From: Ornithinimicrobium flavum
GTDB taxonomy: Bacteria > Actinomycetota > Actinomycetes > Actinomycetales > Dermatophilaceae
Assembly: GCF_004526345.1 (NCBI RefSeq)
Contig: NZ_CP038213.1
Coordinates: 3,224,001-3,288,000, forward strand
Direction: 5' to 3'
Length of the DNA stretch: 64,000 nucleotides
Shown here: positions 8,663-17,640 of the stretch, in pieces
How the letters are laid out: each line of letters opens with the position of its first letter
Position numbering within the stretch: position 1 is the first letter of the stretch
The notes under the pieces: model-generated
What the model was told of the DNA's origin: nothing
Database searches by the model: none
The model's input: only the letters and a program-made list of their open reading frames with translations
Made by a program: the position numbers and the translations under genes

Positions 8663-9964
8663 ATGCCAGCAGAACCCATCACCCTCATCGTGTGGTTCGT
8701 CGTCGCGCTGCTCGTGCTCTTCACGCTGGTGGCCATCGCCCGCGCGATCCGCATCGTGCCGCAGGCCACCGCCGTCATCGTGGAGCGGCTCGGCAAGTAC
8801 GACCGCACCCTCGACGCCGGGCTGCACTTCCTCATCCCGTTCATCGACCGGCCGCGCTCGGTGGTCGACCTGCGCGAGCAGGTCGTGAGCTTCCCGCCGC
8901 AGCCGGTCATCACCAGCGACAACCTGGTCGTCTCGATCGACACCGTCATCTACTTCCAGCCGACCGACCCCAAGGCGGCGACCTACGAGATCGCCAACTA
9001 CATCCAGGGCATCGAGCAGCTCACCGTCACCACGCTGCGCAACGTCATCGGCTCGCTCGACCTCGAGCAGACGTTGACCAGCCGCGACATGATCAACGGT
9101 CAGCTGCGCGGGGTGCTGGACGAGGCCACCGGCCGCTGGGGCATCCGGGTCAACCGGGTGGAGCTCAAGGCCATCGACCCGCCGGCCTCCGTCCAGGACT
9201 CGATGGAGAAGCAGATGCGTGCCGAGCGCGACCGGCGTGCGGCCATCCTCAACGCCGAGGGCGTCAAGCAGTCGCAGATCCTCACGGCCGAGGGGGAGAA
9301 GCAGGCCCAGATCCTGCGCGCCGAGGGCACCGCCCAGTCGGCGATCCTGGAGTCGCAGGGTGAGGCCCGCGCGATCCTGCAGGTCTTCGACGCCATCCAC
9401 AAGGGCAACCCGGACAGCAAGCTGCTGGCCTACCAGTACCTCCAGATGCTGCCCGAGATCGCCAAGGGCGACTCCAACCAGATGTGGGTCGTGCCCACCG
9501 AGCTCACCGCCGCCCTGTCCGGGATCGGCAACGCGCTGGGCGGTGGCGGACGCCCCGGCGGCGCCGCCGACCTCGACGGACCGTCGGCCGGGCTGCGCGC
9601 CGACTCCGGCTACTCGGGTCTGGACGACCTCGAGACGCCGACGCTGGAGGACCCGCGTGAGGCGCTGCGGCGGGCCCGCGAGGAGGCCGAGGACGCCACG
9701 CGGGACGCCGAGTCCTCCACCCGCAACCGCAGCAAGGACGACGCCGACAAGGCGGTCGCCGCAGCGGCGGAGAAGGCCAAGCGCGCTCAGCAGGAGCGGG
9801 ATCAGGCGCAGACCGGCCCGGCCGGCCTGGACCCGCTGCCCGAGCAGGAGCAGGCCGTCCCTGACCTGCCGAGCCGTCCGGGAGACTCCGCCGACCCGCA
9901 GCGCTCCTGGCAGCGGCCGGAGGGTGAGCGCTCCTCGTGGGAGAGCACGGGCCGCGGCGAGTAG
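8663..9964 (+). CDS. SPFH/stomatin-family protein (QmcA/paraslipin-like)
   Basis: 433 residues. One N-terminal membrane anchor (residues 7-29), then the SPFH domain (about 30-200; IVPQATAVIVERLGKY, DPKAATYEIANY). A long helical coiled-coil stretch follows with A/E-G-x-K-Q-x-Q-I-L repeats (about 190-250). The tail beyond residue 300 is charged, repetitive and disordered. Members form large ring or cage oligomers that organise the membrane and FtsH-type proteases. Clear RBS (AAAGGAGAA) before ATG 8663. It forms a two-gene unit with the NfeD gene and ends in a strong hairpin. Confidence 0.88.
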   Translation: MPAEPITLIVWFVVALLVLFTLVAIARAIRIVPQATAVIVERLGKYDRTLDAGLHFLIPFIDRPRSVVDLREQVVSFPPQPVITSDNLVVSIDTVIYFQPTDPKAATYEIANYIQGIEQLTVTTLRNVIGSLDLEQTLTSRDMINGQLRGVLDEATGRWGIRVNRVELKAIDPPASVQDSMEKQMRAERDRRAAILNAEGVKQSQILTAEGEKQAQILRAEGTAQSAILESQGEARAILQVFDAIHKGNPDSKLLAYQYLQMLPEIAKGDSNQMWVVPTELTAALSGIGNALGGGGRPGGAADLDGPSAGLRADSGYSGLDDLETPTLEDPREALRRAREEAEDATRDAESSTRNRSKDDADKAVAAAAEKAKRAQQERDQAQTGPAGLDPLPEQEQAVPDLPSRPGDSADPQRSWQRPEGERSSWESTGRGE

Positions 9965-9982
9965 CGCCGACCCACCCATGAC

Positions 9983-10016
9983 GACGGGGCCGTGACCGGG
10001 AGGTGACGGCCCCGTC
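9983..10016 (+). terminator. Terminator hairpin after SPFH gene
   Basis: 11-bp perfect inverted repeat GACGGGGCCGT / ACGGCCCCGTC around a 12-nt loop, 18 bp downstream of the SPFH stop. Confidence 0.65.
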
Positions 10017-10065
10017 GGCATACCCCCGGGTTGTGCATCCGGGCCGCTCAGGTGAGGGTGAGGGC

Positions 10066-11745
10066 ATGCGGATCACCGACACCAGCGACCTGTGGTGGAA
10101 GAGCGCCGTCCTCTACTGCCTGGACGTGGAGACCTTCCTCGACGCCGACGGGGACGGGGTGGGCGACCTCGAGGGCCTGGCCCGGCGCATCGACTACCTG
10201 GCCGACCTCGGCGTCACCTGCCTGTGGCTGATGCCCTTCTACCCCAGCCCGGACCGGGACGACGGCTACGACGTCAAGGACTACCTCGGCGTCGACGAAC
10301 GGCTCGGTGACCTGGGCCGCCTGGTCGAGCTCGTCCGCCTCGCCCACGACCGCGGCCTGCGGATCATCGCCGACCTCGTGGTCAACCACACCAGCGACCA
10401 GCACCCGTGGTTCAGGAGGTCGCGGGCCGAGAAGGACCCGGCCCGGAACCCGTACCGCGACTACTACGTCTGGCGCGCCGACGACCCCGGCGACACCTCC
10501 GACCAGGTGGTCTTCCCCGACCAGGAGGACTCGATCTGGACCAAGGACGACAAGACGGGCGAGTGGTACCTCCACCACTTCTACCGCCACCAGCCCGACC
10601 TCAACCTGGACCACCCGGACGTGGTCGCCGAGCTGCTGCGGGCGGTCGGCTTCTGGCTGCAGCTGGGCTTCGACGGCTTCCGGGTGGACGGGGTCCCGTT
10701 CTTCGCCCAGGAGCCGGGCAAGGAGGGCGAGGACGACACGGTCGACCCGCACGCCTTCATGAAGAAGCTGCGGGACTTCATCCAGCTGCGGCGCGGCGAC
10801 GCGATGACGCTCGGGGAGGTCAACCTGCCGCACGAGGAGCAGCTCGCCTTCTTCGGCGGGGAGTCCGCCGACGAGTTCCACATGCAGTTCGACTTCATCG
10901 GGATGCAGGCGACCTACCTGTCGATGGCCCGGCAGGACGCGCGCCCCCTCATCACCGCGCTGGAGGCCCGGCCCGCGCTGCACCGCACCAACCAGTGGGC
11001 GACCTTCCTGCGCAACCACGACGAGCTGACCCTGGACAAGCTCACCGAGGCCGAGCGGCAGGAGGTCTTCGAGGCCTTCGGGCCCGAGGAGCGGATGCAG
11101 GTCTACGACCGGGGGCTGAAGCGCCGCCTCCCGCCGATGCTGGGAGGGGACCCGCGGCGGGTGCGGATGGCCTACTCCCTGCTCTTCTCCCTCCCGGGCA
11201 CCCCGACCCTCTACTACGGGGAGGAGATCGGGATGGGGGAGGACCTGGCGGCCGAGGGCCGGATGGCGGTCCGCACGCCCATGCAGTGGAGCGCGACGAA
11301 GAACGGCGGCTTCTCCTCCGCGCCCCCCTCCCGGCTGGTGCAGGCCGTCGTCGGCGACGGCTACGGCCCCGAGCACGTCAACGTCATGGACCAGCTGCAC
11401 GACCCGGACTCGCTGCTCTCCTGGATCCGGGGGCTCATCAAGATCCGGCACGCCTGCCCCGAGCTGGGGTGGGGCGAGCTGTCGATCCTCGAGCACGACG
11501 GCCCGCACGCGGTGCTTGCCCACCGCCTGGAGCTGGAGACGACCGCGATCATCGCCCTGCACAACCTGGGGGCCGACCCCGTCACCCTGACGGTGCCGGT
11601 CGAGGGTTTCGGCGAGGACCCGCGGGTCGTGGACCTGCTCACCCACGAGGTGCTCGACCCGGCGACGCGGCTGTCCTCCTCGCTCGAGGGGTATGGCGTG
11701 CGCTGGCTGCGGGTGCGTCCCGCCGGCGACCTGGCGGTGCCGTGA
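10066..11745 (+). CDS. Glycoside hydrolase family 13, trehalose-synthase-like
   Basis: 559 residues with the full (beta/alpha)8 GH13 core. Catalytic triad: Asp208 (nucleophile, GFDGFRVDGV), Glu251 (acid/base, TLGEVN) and Asp319 (RNHDELTL). The RNHDELTLDKLT, LYYGEEIGMG and RTPMQWS motifs are those of the trehalose-synthase (TreS, GH13_16) branch, which interconverts maltose and trehalose, but no maltokinase or glgE lies nearby. C-terminal beta domain from about residue 460. The stop overlaps the start of the next gene by 1 nt. It could be a glucosidase or isomerase on another alpha-glucoside. Confidence 0.82.
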   Translation: MRITDTSDLWWKSAVLYCLDVETFLDADGDGVGDLEGLARRIDYLADLGVTCLWLMPFYPSPDRDDGYDVKDYLGVDERLGDLGRLVELVRLAHDRGLRIIADLVVNHTSDQHPWFRRSRAEKDPARNPYRDYYVWRADDPGDTSDQVVFPDQEDSIWTKDDKTGEWYLHHFYRHQPDLNLDHPDVVAELLRAVGFWLQLGFDGFRVDGVPFFAQEPGKEGEDDTVDPHAFMKKLRDFIQLRRGDAMTLGEVNLPHEEQLAFFGGESADEFHMQFDFIGMQATYLSMARQDARPLITALEARPALHRTNQWATFLRNHDELTLDKLTEAERQEVFEAFGPEERMQVYDRGLKRRLPPMLGGDPRRVRMAYSLLFSLPGTPTLYYGEEIGMGEDLAAEGRMAVRTPMQWSATKNGGFSSAPPSRLVQAVVGDGYGPEHVNVMDQLHDPDSLLSWIRGLIKIRHACPELGWGELSILEHDGPHAVLAHRLELETTAIIALHNLGADPVTLTVPVEGFGEDPRVVDLLTHEVLDPATRLSSSLEGYGVRWLRVRPAGDLAVP

Positions 11746-12698
11746 TGCGCATCGGGTTCCACGCCTCGCACGAGCAGATCTCGCCCCGCCAGCTGCTGGC
11801 GGACGTCCAGCACGCCGAGCGCGCCGGCTTCCAGATGGCCATGTGCTCGGACCACCTCTTCCCGTGGTCCTCGCAGCAGGGCCACTCCGGCTACACGTGG
11901 GCATGGCTGGGCGCGGCCCTGGCCACCACCGACCTGACGTTCGGCTGCGTCTCGGCCCCCGGCCAGCGCTACCACCCCGCAGTGCACGCCCAGAAGATCG
12001 CCACCCTGGGGCAGATGTTTCCCGGTCGCTTCTGGGTCGCGCTCGGCAGCGGGGAGAACATGAACGAGCACGTCACCGGCGACCGGTGGCCGACCAAGGA
12101 GGTCCGCACCCGACGGCTGGAGGAGTGCGTCGACGTCATCGGCCGGCTGCTCGACGGGGAGGAGGTCACCCACGACGGGCTGGTCACTGTCGACCGGGCC
12201 CGGGTCTGGGAGCGGGCCGACCCCCGCCCGCTGCTGGTCGGCCCGGCGACGTCGGTGGCCTCGGCGGCCCGGGTGGCGCGCTGGGCGGACGGCCTCGTGA
12301 CGCTCAACCAGCCGCTGGACACGCTCCGCGAGCTGCTGGCGGCCTACCGGGAGGCCGGCGGCGCCGGCACCGCGTCGCTGCAGGTCCACCTGTCCTGGGC
12401 CCCCACCGAGGAGGACGCCGAGGCGATCGCCCACGAGCAGTGGCGCAGCAACGTCTTCCCCGAGCCGGTCAACTGGGACACCGACACCCCGGAGGCCTTC
12501 GACCTCATCGGCGAGCACGTGGGGCCTGAGACCGTGCGGCAGCACGTCCGGGTCTCCTCCGACCTGGGTCAGCACCGGGCCTGGCTGCAGGAGTACGCCG
12601 AGCTGGGCTTCGACGACCTGTACCTGCACTTCGTGGGGCAGGAGCAGGAGCGCTTCCTCGACGTCTTCGGTGAGCAGGTGCTGCCGCAGCTCCAGTGA
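11745..12698 (+). CDS. LLM-class flavin oxidoreductase, TIGR03885-like
   Basis: 317-residue luciferase-like monooxygenase fold (TIM barrel). Early HASHEQISP and the FWVALGSGENMNEHVTGDRWP stretch fit the subgroup annotated as probable non-F420 flavinoid oxidoreductase. The electron donor (FMNH2 or F420H2) cannot be read from sequence alone. The ATG overlaps the TGA of the GH13 gene (TGATG), indicating translational coupling and a shared pathway, perhaps on a sugar-linked substrate. No N-terminal signal, so cytosolic. Confidence 0.8.
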   Translation: MRIGFHASHEQISPRQLLADVQHAERAGFQMAMCSDHLFPWSSQQGHSGYTWAWLGAALATTDLTFGCVSAPGQRYHPAVHAQKIATLGQMFPGRFWVALGSGENMNEHVTGDRWPTKEVRTRRLEECVDVIGRLLDGEEVTHDGLVTVDRARVWERADPRPLLVGPATSVASAARVARWADGLVTLNQPLDTLRELLAAYREAGGAGTASLQVHLSWAPTEEDAEAIAHEQWRSNVFPEPVNWDTDTPEAFDLIGEHVGPETVRQHVRVSSDLGQHRAWLQEYAELGFDDLYLHFVGQEQERFLDVFGEQVLPQLQ

Positions 12699-12846
12699 CG
12701 GTCAGGCGTGCTCGGCCACGAGGTGGCCCAGCAGCCGGCGCACGTCCCGCCCGGCGCAGGGCGTGGGCAGCCCGGCCCGGTGACGTTCGTCCTGCCCGGT
12801 GGGCCCTATGCTGCGCTGCGTGGAGTCGGGGAGCTGGGGGTCGTCA

Positions 12847-14250
12847 TTGCGCGGCCGGAGCAGGACGGACAGGCTGCGAGGGTCAGTCAGGACCCGGGGA
12901 ACAGTGGTGATCACCGGCGTCACTGTTCTCACCGCACTCCTCCTGACCAGCTGCTCAGGTGGCGCACCCTCCGGGCAGGGCCCAGTCACCGCCTCGCCAC
13001 GGACCGGGGACACGGTGACCGTGCCCGACGTCGGATCGTCCCTCACGGACGAGCAGGTGCGCGCGGTGCTCCGGCAGATGGACGCCGCACTCGGCCAGGG
13101 CGACGTGGAGGCGTACCTCCAGCACGTCGATCCGTCGCTCGAGCCCGCCCAGCGCGCGTGGTTCGCGGCGGTGCATGCCGTGCCCATGGACGTGCGCCAG
13201 ATCCGGTTGGACAGCGTCGTCTCCCGCAACAGTTCCGAGGGGACCGTCGCCCACGTCGGTCTCCGCCACCAGATCACGGGAGGCGACCCGGAGCCGCTGC
13301 TGGAGCAGTACCGCTGGGTCTTCGCCCAGGACGGCGACGGGCCGGTCCGACTGGTCGCCAGCACCGGACGCAACGGCGCCCTGTTCGGTCACCCGCAGGT
13401 CTGGGACCGCGGTGAGCCGGTGGCGGTCCTCGAGGGTGATCACGTCCTGGTGCTGGCCCCCGAGGGCTCCCGTGCCGAGGCCGAGCTCCTCCTCGACACC
13501 CTCGACCTCGCCGCCGGGCGCTCGCTGGAGACCCTGACCTTCCTCGCCCGGGGGCGCGAGGTGCTCGTCGTCCACCTCGTCGGGGCCGAGCTGCTGGAGG
13601 AGGCCACCGGTGTCGCGGAGAGCCCCACCGGCGAGCAGCTCCTCAAGGTCTCGCCCGACGAGATCCCCTGGGACGCACCCCGTCTGACCGGTACGGACAC
13701 GCCCGTCGCGAGCCGGCTGCTGCTCGACGTCGACCTGGCCGTGGACGACCTGTCGGAGCTCGGGGCCAGCCCGGGCGGCCACACCTCGTTGCGCTACGTC
13801 GCCGCTGCGAGCGCCCTGTGGGGCGATGACGTCAACCTGTGGCCGCAGGGGTGGGTCGTCGAGGGGGTGTCGAACTGGTGGTCAGCCGCCGAGGACCCCC
13901 ACTTCCTCGACAGCCTCCGGATCCAGGTCGGCGAGCACCACCGCGGCTCGGGGCCACCGGCCACTCTTCCGGTCGTACCGGACCTCAGCGACCCCGACTC
14001 CGTCGACGCCTTCACGCTGGAGTCCGTCAGCCTGGCCCTCCACGTGGCCGAGGTCCACGGACAGTCGGCACTCATCGACCTCGCCGGCAGGCTGGTCCTG
14101 CTGGACAGCCGGTATGACGAGAAGGGCATCGAGAGCGCCTATGTCGACGTGCTCGAGCTGGGACAGGACGAGCTCCTGCAGCAGTGGGCGGCGTGGAGCG
14201 GCCAGCTCGCCGAGAGCGTCGACGGGTCCCTGCCGCCGCCCACCGTCTGA
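12847..14250 (+). CDS. Lipoprotein with degenerate peptidase-like segment
   Basis: About 467 residues if the TTG at 12847 (GGGGG six nt upstream) is used. ATG 12799 or 12808 and GTG 12904 are also in frame; GTG 12904 would leave a signal peptide without positive charge. Lipobox LLTSC followed by Ser/Gly-rich linker. The middle looks like an NTF2/nuclear-transport-type repeat (DAALGQGDVEAYLQHVD). Near the C-terminus GGHTSLRYVAAASALW...GWVVEGVSNWW resembles the gluzincin (peptidase MA) region, but the HExxH zinc motif is replaced. Function unknown. It converges on gluconokinase. Confidence 0.6.
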   Translation: MRGRSRTDRLRGSVRTRGTVVITGVTVLTALLLTSCSGGAPSGQGPVTASPRTGDTVTVPDVGSSLTDEQVRAVLRQMDAALGQGDVEAYLQHVDPSLEPAQRAWFAAVHAVPMDVRQIRLDSVVSRNSSEGTVAHVGLRHQITGGDPEPLLEQYRWVFAQDGDGPVRLVASTGRNGALFGHPQVWDRGEPVAVLEGDHVLVLAPEGSRAEAELLLDTLDLAAGRSLETLTFLARGREVLVVHLVGAELLEEATGVAESPTGEQLLKVSPDEIPWDAPRLTGTDTPVASRLLLDVDLAVDDLSELGASPGGHTSLRYVAAASALWGDDVNLWPQGWVVEGVSNWWSAAEDPHFLDSLRIQVGEHHRGSGPPATLPVVPDLSDPDSVDAFTLESVSLALHVAEVHGQSALIDLAGRLVLLDSRYDEKGIESAYVDVLELGQDELLQQWAAWSGQLAESVDGSLPPPTV

Positions 14251-14266
14251 GCCGAGCAGGTCACGG

Positions 14267-14806
14267 CTACCTAGAGGTCTGGTCCAGCTGCGCCATGACG
14301 ATCCGGCCGATCCGCTCCGGCGGGTTGGCCACGTCGACCAGGACACCGCGCTCGTCGTCCTCCAGCGGCTCGAGGGTGTCCAGCTGCGACTCGAGCAGCT
14401 CCGGCGGCATGAAGTGGTCCTGGCGGGACTGCATACGCTCCAGCAGCAGCGACTTGTCGCCGACGAGGTGCACGAAGTAGACGCCGGGTGCGCCCTCGCG
14501 CAGCAGGTCCCGGTAGGGACGTCGCAGCGCCGAGCAGGTGAGGACCGAGCAGCTCCCGGCCCGGTCCTGCTCGCCGAGCCAGCCCGCGAGGTCGCGCAGC
14601 CAGGGCCAGCGGTCCTCGTCGGTCAGCGGGAAGCCCGCAGCCATCTTGGCGACGTTGGCCTCCGGGTGGTGCTCGTCCCCCTCGGCGAAGGGCCACCCCA
14701 GGGCGTAGGCGACCGCGCGGCCGATGGTGCTCTTGCCGGTGCCGCACACCCCCATGACGACCACGTGGGAGGGCACGTCCGGATACGGATCGGGGATCGG
14801 CGCCAC
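14267..14806 (-). CDS. gntK: Gluconokinase
   Basis: 179-residue P-loop kinase phosphorylating D-gluconate to 6-phosphogluconate, feeding the pentose-phosphate pathway. Walker A GVCGTGKST near residue 20, EGDEHHP substrate motif, TCSALRRPYRD and the SRQDHFMPPELLESQ segment are all characteristic of GntK, and length is typical. GTG 14806 is chosen because a near-perfect AGGAGGT ribosome site lies 7 nt upstream. Divergent from the ATP-grasp gene. No gluconate transporter adjoins it. Confidence 0.9.
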   Translation of the reverse strand: MAPIPDPYPDVPSHVVVMGVCGTGKSTIGRAVAYALGWPFAEGDEHHPEANVAKMAAGFPLTDEDRWPWLRDLAGWLGEQDRAGSCSVLTCSALRRPYRDLLREGAPGVYFVHLVGDKSLLLERMQSRQDHFMPPELLESQLDTLEPLEDDERGVLVDVANPPERIGRIVMAQLDQTSR

Positions 14807-14872
14807 GTCGGGTACCTCCTGGGTCGGCTGGTCCCACCTTAGTGACCGGCGCCTGACGTAGCATCGACCGCC

Positions 14873-16120
14873 ATGAGCGCCCCCCTCTTCCAGCCGGTCC
14901 TGCTGGGCACCGACCAGGGCACGTACGCCCTGGCCCGCGCCTTCCACCAGCAGTACGGCGTCCGGTCCGTCATCGTCTCCCGCGGCCGGTCCGGGGCGAT
15001 CGCGAACTCCCGCATCCTCGACCTCGTGCACACCGGGGACGACAGCGACCGCGCGGACCTGGTCGCGGCCCTGCTGCGGGAGGGCCGGGAGCGCACGCGC
15101 AGCGCCCCCGACGTCCCGCTGGTCCTCATGTACAACTCCGACTCGCACGTCGAGCTGGTCTCGGAGCACGCGGAGGAGCTCTCTGAGTTCTACCGCTTCC
15201 CCCACCTGGACCGGGACAAGCTGGCCCAGGTCGCGGACAAGAGCCACTTCGCGCAGATCTGCGAACGGCTGGGCCTGGCGACGCCGCGCACCTCCGTCGT
15301 GCGCTTCGCCGGCGCCGACGACCCCGCCTGGGTCCCGGACCCGGTCGACGTCACCTTCCCCGTCGTCGCCAAGCCCGCCAACAGCGCCGACCTGGAGAAC
15401 ATGCGCTTCCCGGGGGTGCGGAAGGTGTGGTTCCTCGACACCCCCCAGGAGTGGGAGGACACCGTGCGGGTGCTGCGCGAGGGCGGCTTCCGGCACGACT
15501 TCCTCGTGCAGGAGCTCATCCCCGGCGACGACACCCACCAGTACTCCGCGGTGGCCTACGTGGACCGGTCGGGCCGGGTGACCGCGCTGGCGACGGCCCA
15601 GGTGCTGCTCGGCGAGCACGACCCGATGACCATCGGCAACCCGGTCGCCATGATCACGACGCCGCTGCCGGAGATGATGGACGCGACCGAGCGGATCCTC
15701 ACCGAGGTCGGCTACTGGGGGTTCGCCAACGTCGACGCCAAGCGCGACCCGCGCACCGGGGTGCTCTACTTCATGGAGATGAACGCCCGGATGGGCCGTA
15801 ACTCCTTCTACGCCACCGCAGCCGGGGCGGACATCGTCGGCGCGCTCGTGGACGACGTCGTGCGCCAGGTGCAGCGTGAGCCCCGCCGGGGCACCCACGA
15901 GCTCCTCTACTCCATCGTCTCGCCGCTGATGCTGCCCTACTACGTGCGGGACCGGGCGCTGCGCCGCACGGTCGTGGCGGCGGCCCGGCGGGGCATCGTC
16001 CACCCGCTGCTCTACGAACGGCTCAACCTGCGCCGCCAGGGGTACGTCGCCGCCCAGCGCCTCAACCACGTGCGCAAGTTCGCCCGGCACTACCCCCGGC
16101 TGAGCGACACCGGCTTCTAA
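14873..16120 (+). CDS. ATP-grasp carboxylate-amine ligase
   Basis: 415 residues. N-terminal Rossmann-like domain (GTDQGTYALARAF), a central ATP-grasp (HLDRDKLAQVADKS at about residue 115, FPVVAKPANS, LVQELIPGDD) and the metal-binding FMEMNARMGR motif. The family includes D-aspartate ligases that build interpeptide bridges of peptidoglycan and other peptide-bond ligases. A cell-wall bridge role is plausible here but unproven. A TAGCAT -10-like box lies 8 nt upstream of the ATG. The stop codon overlaps that of the convergent yigZ gene (CTAA). Confidence 0.8.
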   Translation: MSAPLFQPVLLGTDQGTYALARAFHQQYGVRSVIVSRGRSGAIANSRILDLVHTGDDSDRADLVAALLREGRERTRSAPDVPLVLMYNSDSHVELVSEHAEELSEFYRFPHLDRDKLAQVADKSHFAQICERLGLATPRTSVVRFAGADDPAWVPDPVDVTFPVVAKPANSADLENMRFPGVRKVWFLDTPQEWEDTVRVLREGGFRHDFLVQELIPGDDTHQYSAVAYVDRSGRVTALATAQVLLGEHDPMTIGNPVAMITTPLPEMMDATERILTEVGYWGFANVDAKRDPRTGVLYFMEMNARMGRNSFYATAAGADIVGALVDDVVRQVQREPRRGTHELLYSIVSPLMLPYYVRDRALRRTVVAAARRGIVHPLLYERLNLRRQGYVAAQRLNHVRKFARHYPRLSDTGF

Positions 16121-16764
16121 CCGGCCGGGCCCGGAGCCAGGTCGACCCAGGTGGAGCCGACCTCGCTCACCTGCGCCGACCCCGAGGTCAGCCGGGCCAG
16201 CTCGCCGAGCAGCCGGTCGGCCCGTGCCACGGGCACGCCGAGCCGCAGGGTGACCTGCTGCCCCCAGGCGACGTCGAGCACCTCCACCCCCTGGGCCCTC
16301 AGGTCGTGCTCGAGGCGGCCCGAGCGGTCCGCCCCGACCGTGACGTCCACCAGCCGGAGGAGCTGGCGCGGCAGGACCGTCGCCGCGGCCACGGCCTCCC
16401 GGACCGCGCCCGAGTAGGCGCGGACCAGGCCACCGGTACCCAGCAGCGTGCCGCCGAACCACCGGGTCACCACGGCGACCACGTCGGTGAGGCCGGCGCC
16501 GGTCAGCACCTCCAGCATCGGGGTGCCCGCGGTGCCCGCCGGCTCCCCGTCGTCGTTGCTGCGCACGGTGGCGCCGTCCGGCCCCAGGACGAACGCCGAG
16601 CAGTGGTGACGCGCGTCCCAGTGCACCGTCCGAGCCTCCTCGACGACGACCCGGGCCTGCGCCTCGTCCTCGACCCGCCGCAGCCAGCACTCGAAGACCG
16701 AGCGCTTCTCCTCGAGCCGGGCCACGACGGGGGCGGCGACGGTGCGGCAGGTCGTCGGCTCCAC
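16117..16764 (-). CDS. YigZ/IMPACT family protein
   Basis: 215 residues. GTG 16764 is chosen because it fits the family N-terminus and because a TACCCT -10 box (16771-16776 on this strand) lies 6 nt upstream, so it is likely leaderless. The N-terminal IMPACT domain carries the signature HWDARHHCSAFVLG, NDDGEPAGTAG and VTRWFGGTLLGTGGLVRAYSGAV. The C-terminal DUF1949-like ferredoxin fold covers about residues 140-205. The family is linked to translation stress and nucleotide or ribosome binding; the exact activity is unknown. Confidence 0.88.
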   Translation of the reverse strand: MEPTTCRTVAAPVVARLEEKRSVFECWLRRVEDEAQARVVVEEARTVHWDARHHCSAFVLGPDGATVRSNDDGEPAGTAGTPMLEVLTGAGLTDVVAVVTRWFGGTLLGTGGLVRAYSGAVREAVAAATVLPRQLLRLVDVTVGADRSGRLEHDLRAQGVEVLDVAWGQQVTLRLGVPVARADRLLGELARLTSGSAQVSEVGSTWVDLAPGPAG

Positions 16765-16832
16765 CCCGGCAGGGTATGCCGTCCCCGGTCCGGCCGGGGG
16801 ACCCCCGCGACCGCCCTCGTACACTCGCAGGG

Positions 16833-17444
16833 GTGAGACGGATGCTTCGGTCGCTGCTCCTGCCCCTTCTCGTGACGTTCCTGGTGCTGGCACCCCGCGG
16901 GGCGCTCGCCCACGACGAGCTGCTGGGCAGCGACCCCGCCGACGGGGCGAGCGGCGTGGCACCGGCCCAGGTCACGCTCACCTTCTCCGGGCAGATCGCC
17001 CAGGTCGGGGCCACCGTCGTGGTCACCGACGGAAGCGGGGCCTCGGTGGTCGCGGGCGAGCCCGTCGCCGAGGGCACCGAGGTCGTCCAGCCCCTGGCCG
17101 CCGACCTGGCCCCGGGTGCCTACGAGGTCGTGTGGCGGGTGACGAGCCAGGACGGGCACCCGATCTCCGGCACCTTCGGCTTCGAGGTCGAGGGGGTCCC
17201 GGCGGCCGAGGAGGCCCCCGACGCCGAGGAGCAGGAGGCTGCGGCGAGCGACGACGGGAGCGAGGTGGTCGCGGCGGCACCAGCCACGCAGGAGCCCGTC
17301 GACGAGCCTGCCGACACCCCGGCCCCGGACATGACCGAGGACGAGGCGGGGGGTCTGCCCCTCTGGGTGTGGATCTTCGTGGCCGTCGCCGTCGCCGGCC
17401 TCCTGGCCCTGCTGGCGCAGACGTGGCGGCGGAACCGGGCCTGA
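16833..17444 (+). CDS. CopC-domain copper resistance/binding protein
   Basis: 203 residues from GTG 16833. The -10 box TACACT (16820-16825) lies 7 nt upstream, suggesting a leaderless message. Signal peptide ends at ALA-HDELLGS, leaving the N-terminal His that binds Cu(II) in CopC. The domain (residues 26-122) ends with the expected WRVTSQDGHPISGTFGFEV. An acidic linker (125-175) is followed by one C-terminal membrane helix (LPLWVWIFVAVAVAGLLALL). No copD neighbour, so it is a stand-alone anchored CopC. Confidence 0.88.
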   Translation: MRRMLRSLLLPLLVTFLVLAPRGALAHDELLGSDPADGASGVAPAQVTLTFSGQIAQVGATVVVTDGSGASVVAGEPVAEGTEVVQPLAADLAPGAYEVVWRVTSQDGHPISGTFGFEVEGVPAAEEAPDAEEQEAAASDDGSEVVAAAPATQEPVDEPADTPAPDMTEDEAGGLPLWVWIFVAVAVAGLLALLAQTWRRNRA

Positions 17445-17640
17445 CCAGCGCGGACGGCACCACATACCCCGTTCCCGCCCGGAGCGTGGGTGGACCGGCC
17501 CCGGTGACCGATGGCGGATGTGAGCCCTGTCTCATGTAGCCTAGGCATCACGGAAGACACCAATCCCGGGCCGGCTCCGCGACCTGAGCTCTCAGACCAG
17601 CGATGCCGCCCCGGCAGACTCGACACAAGGGGGTCACGCC

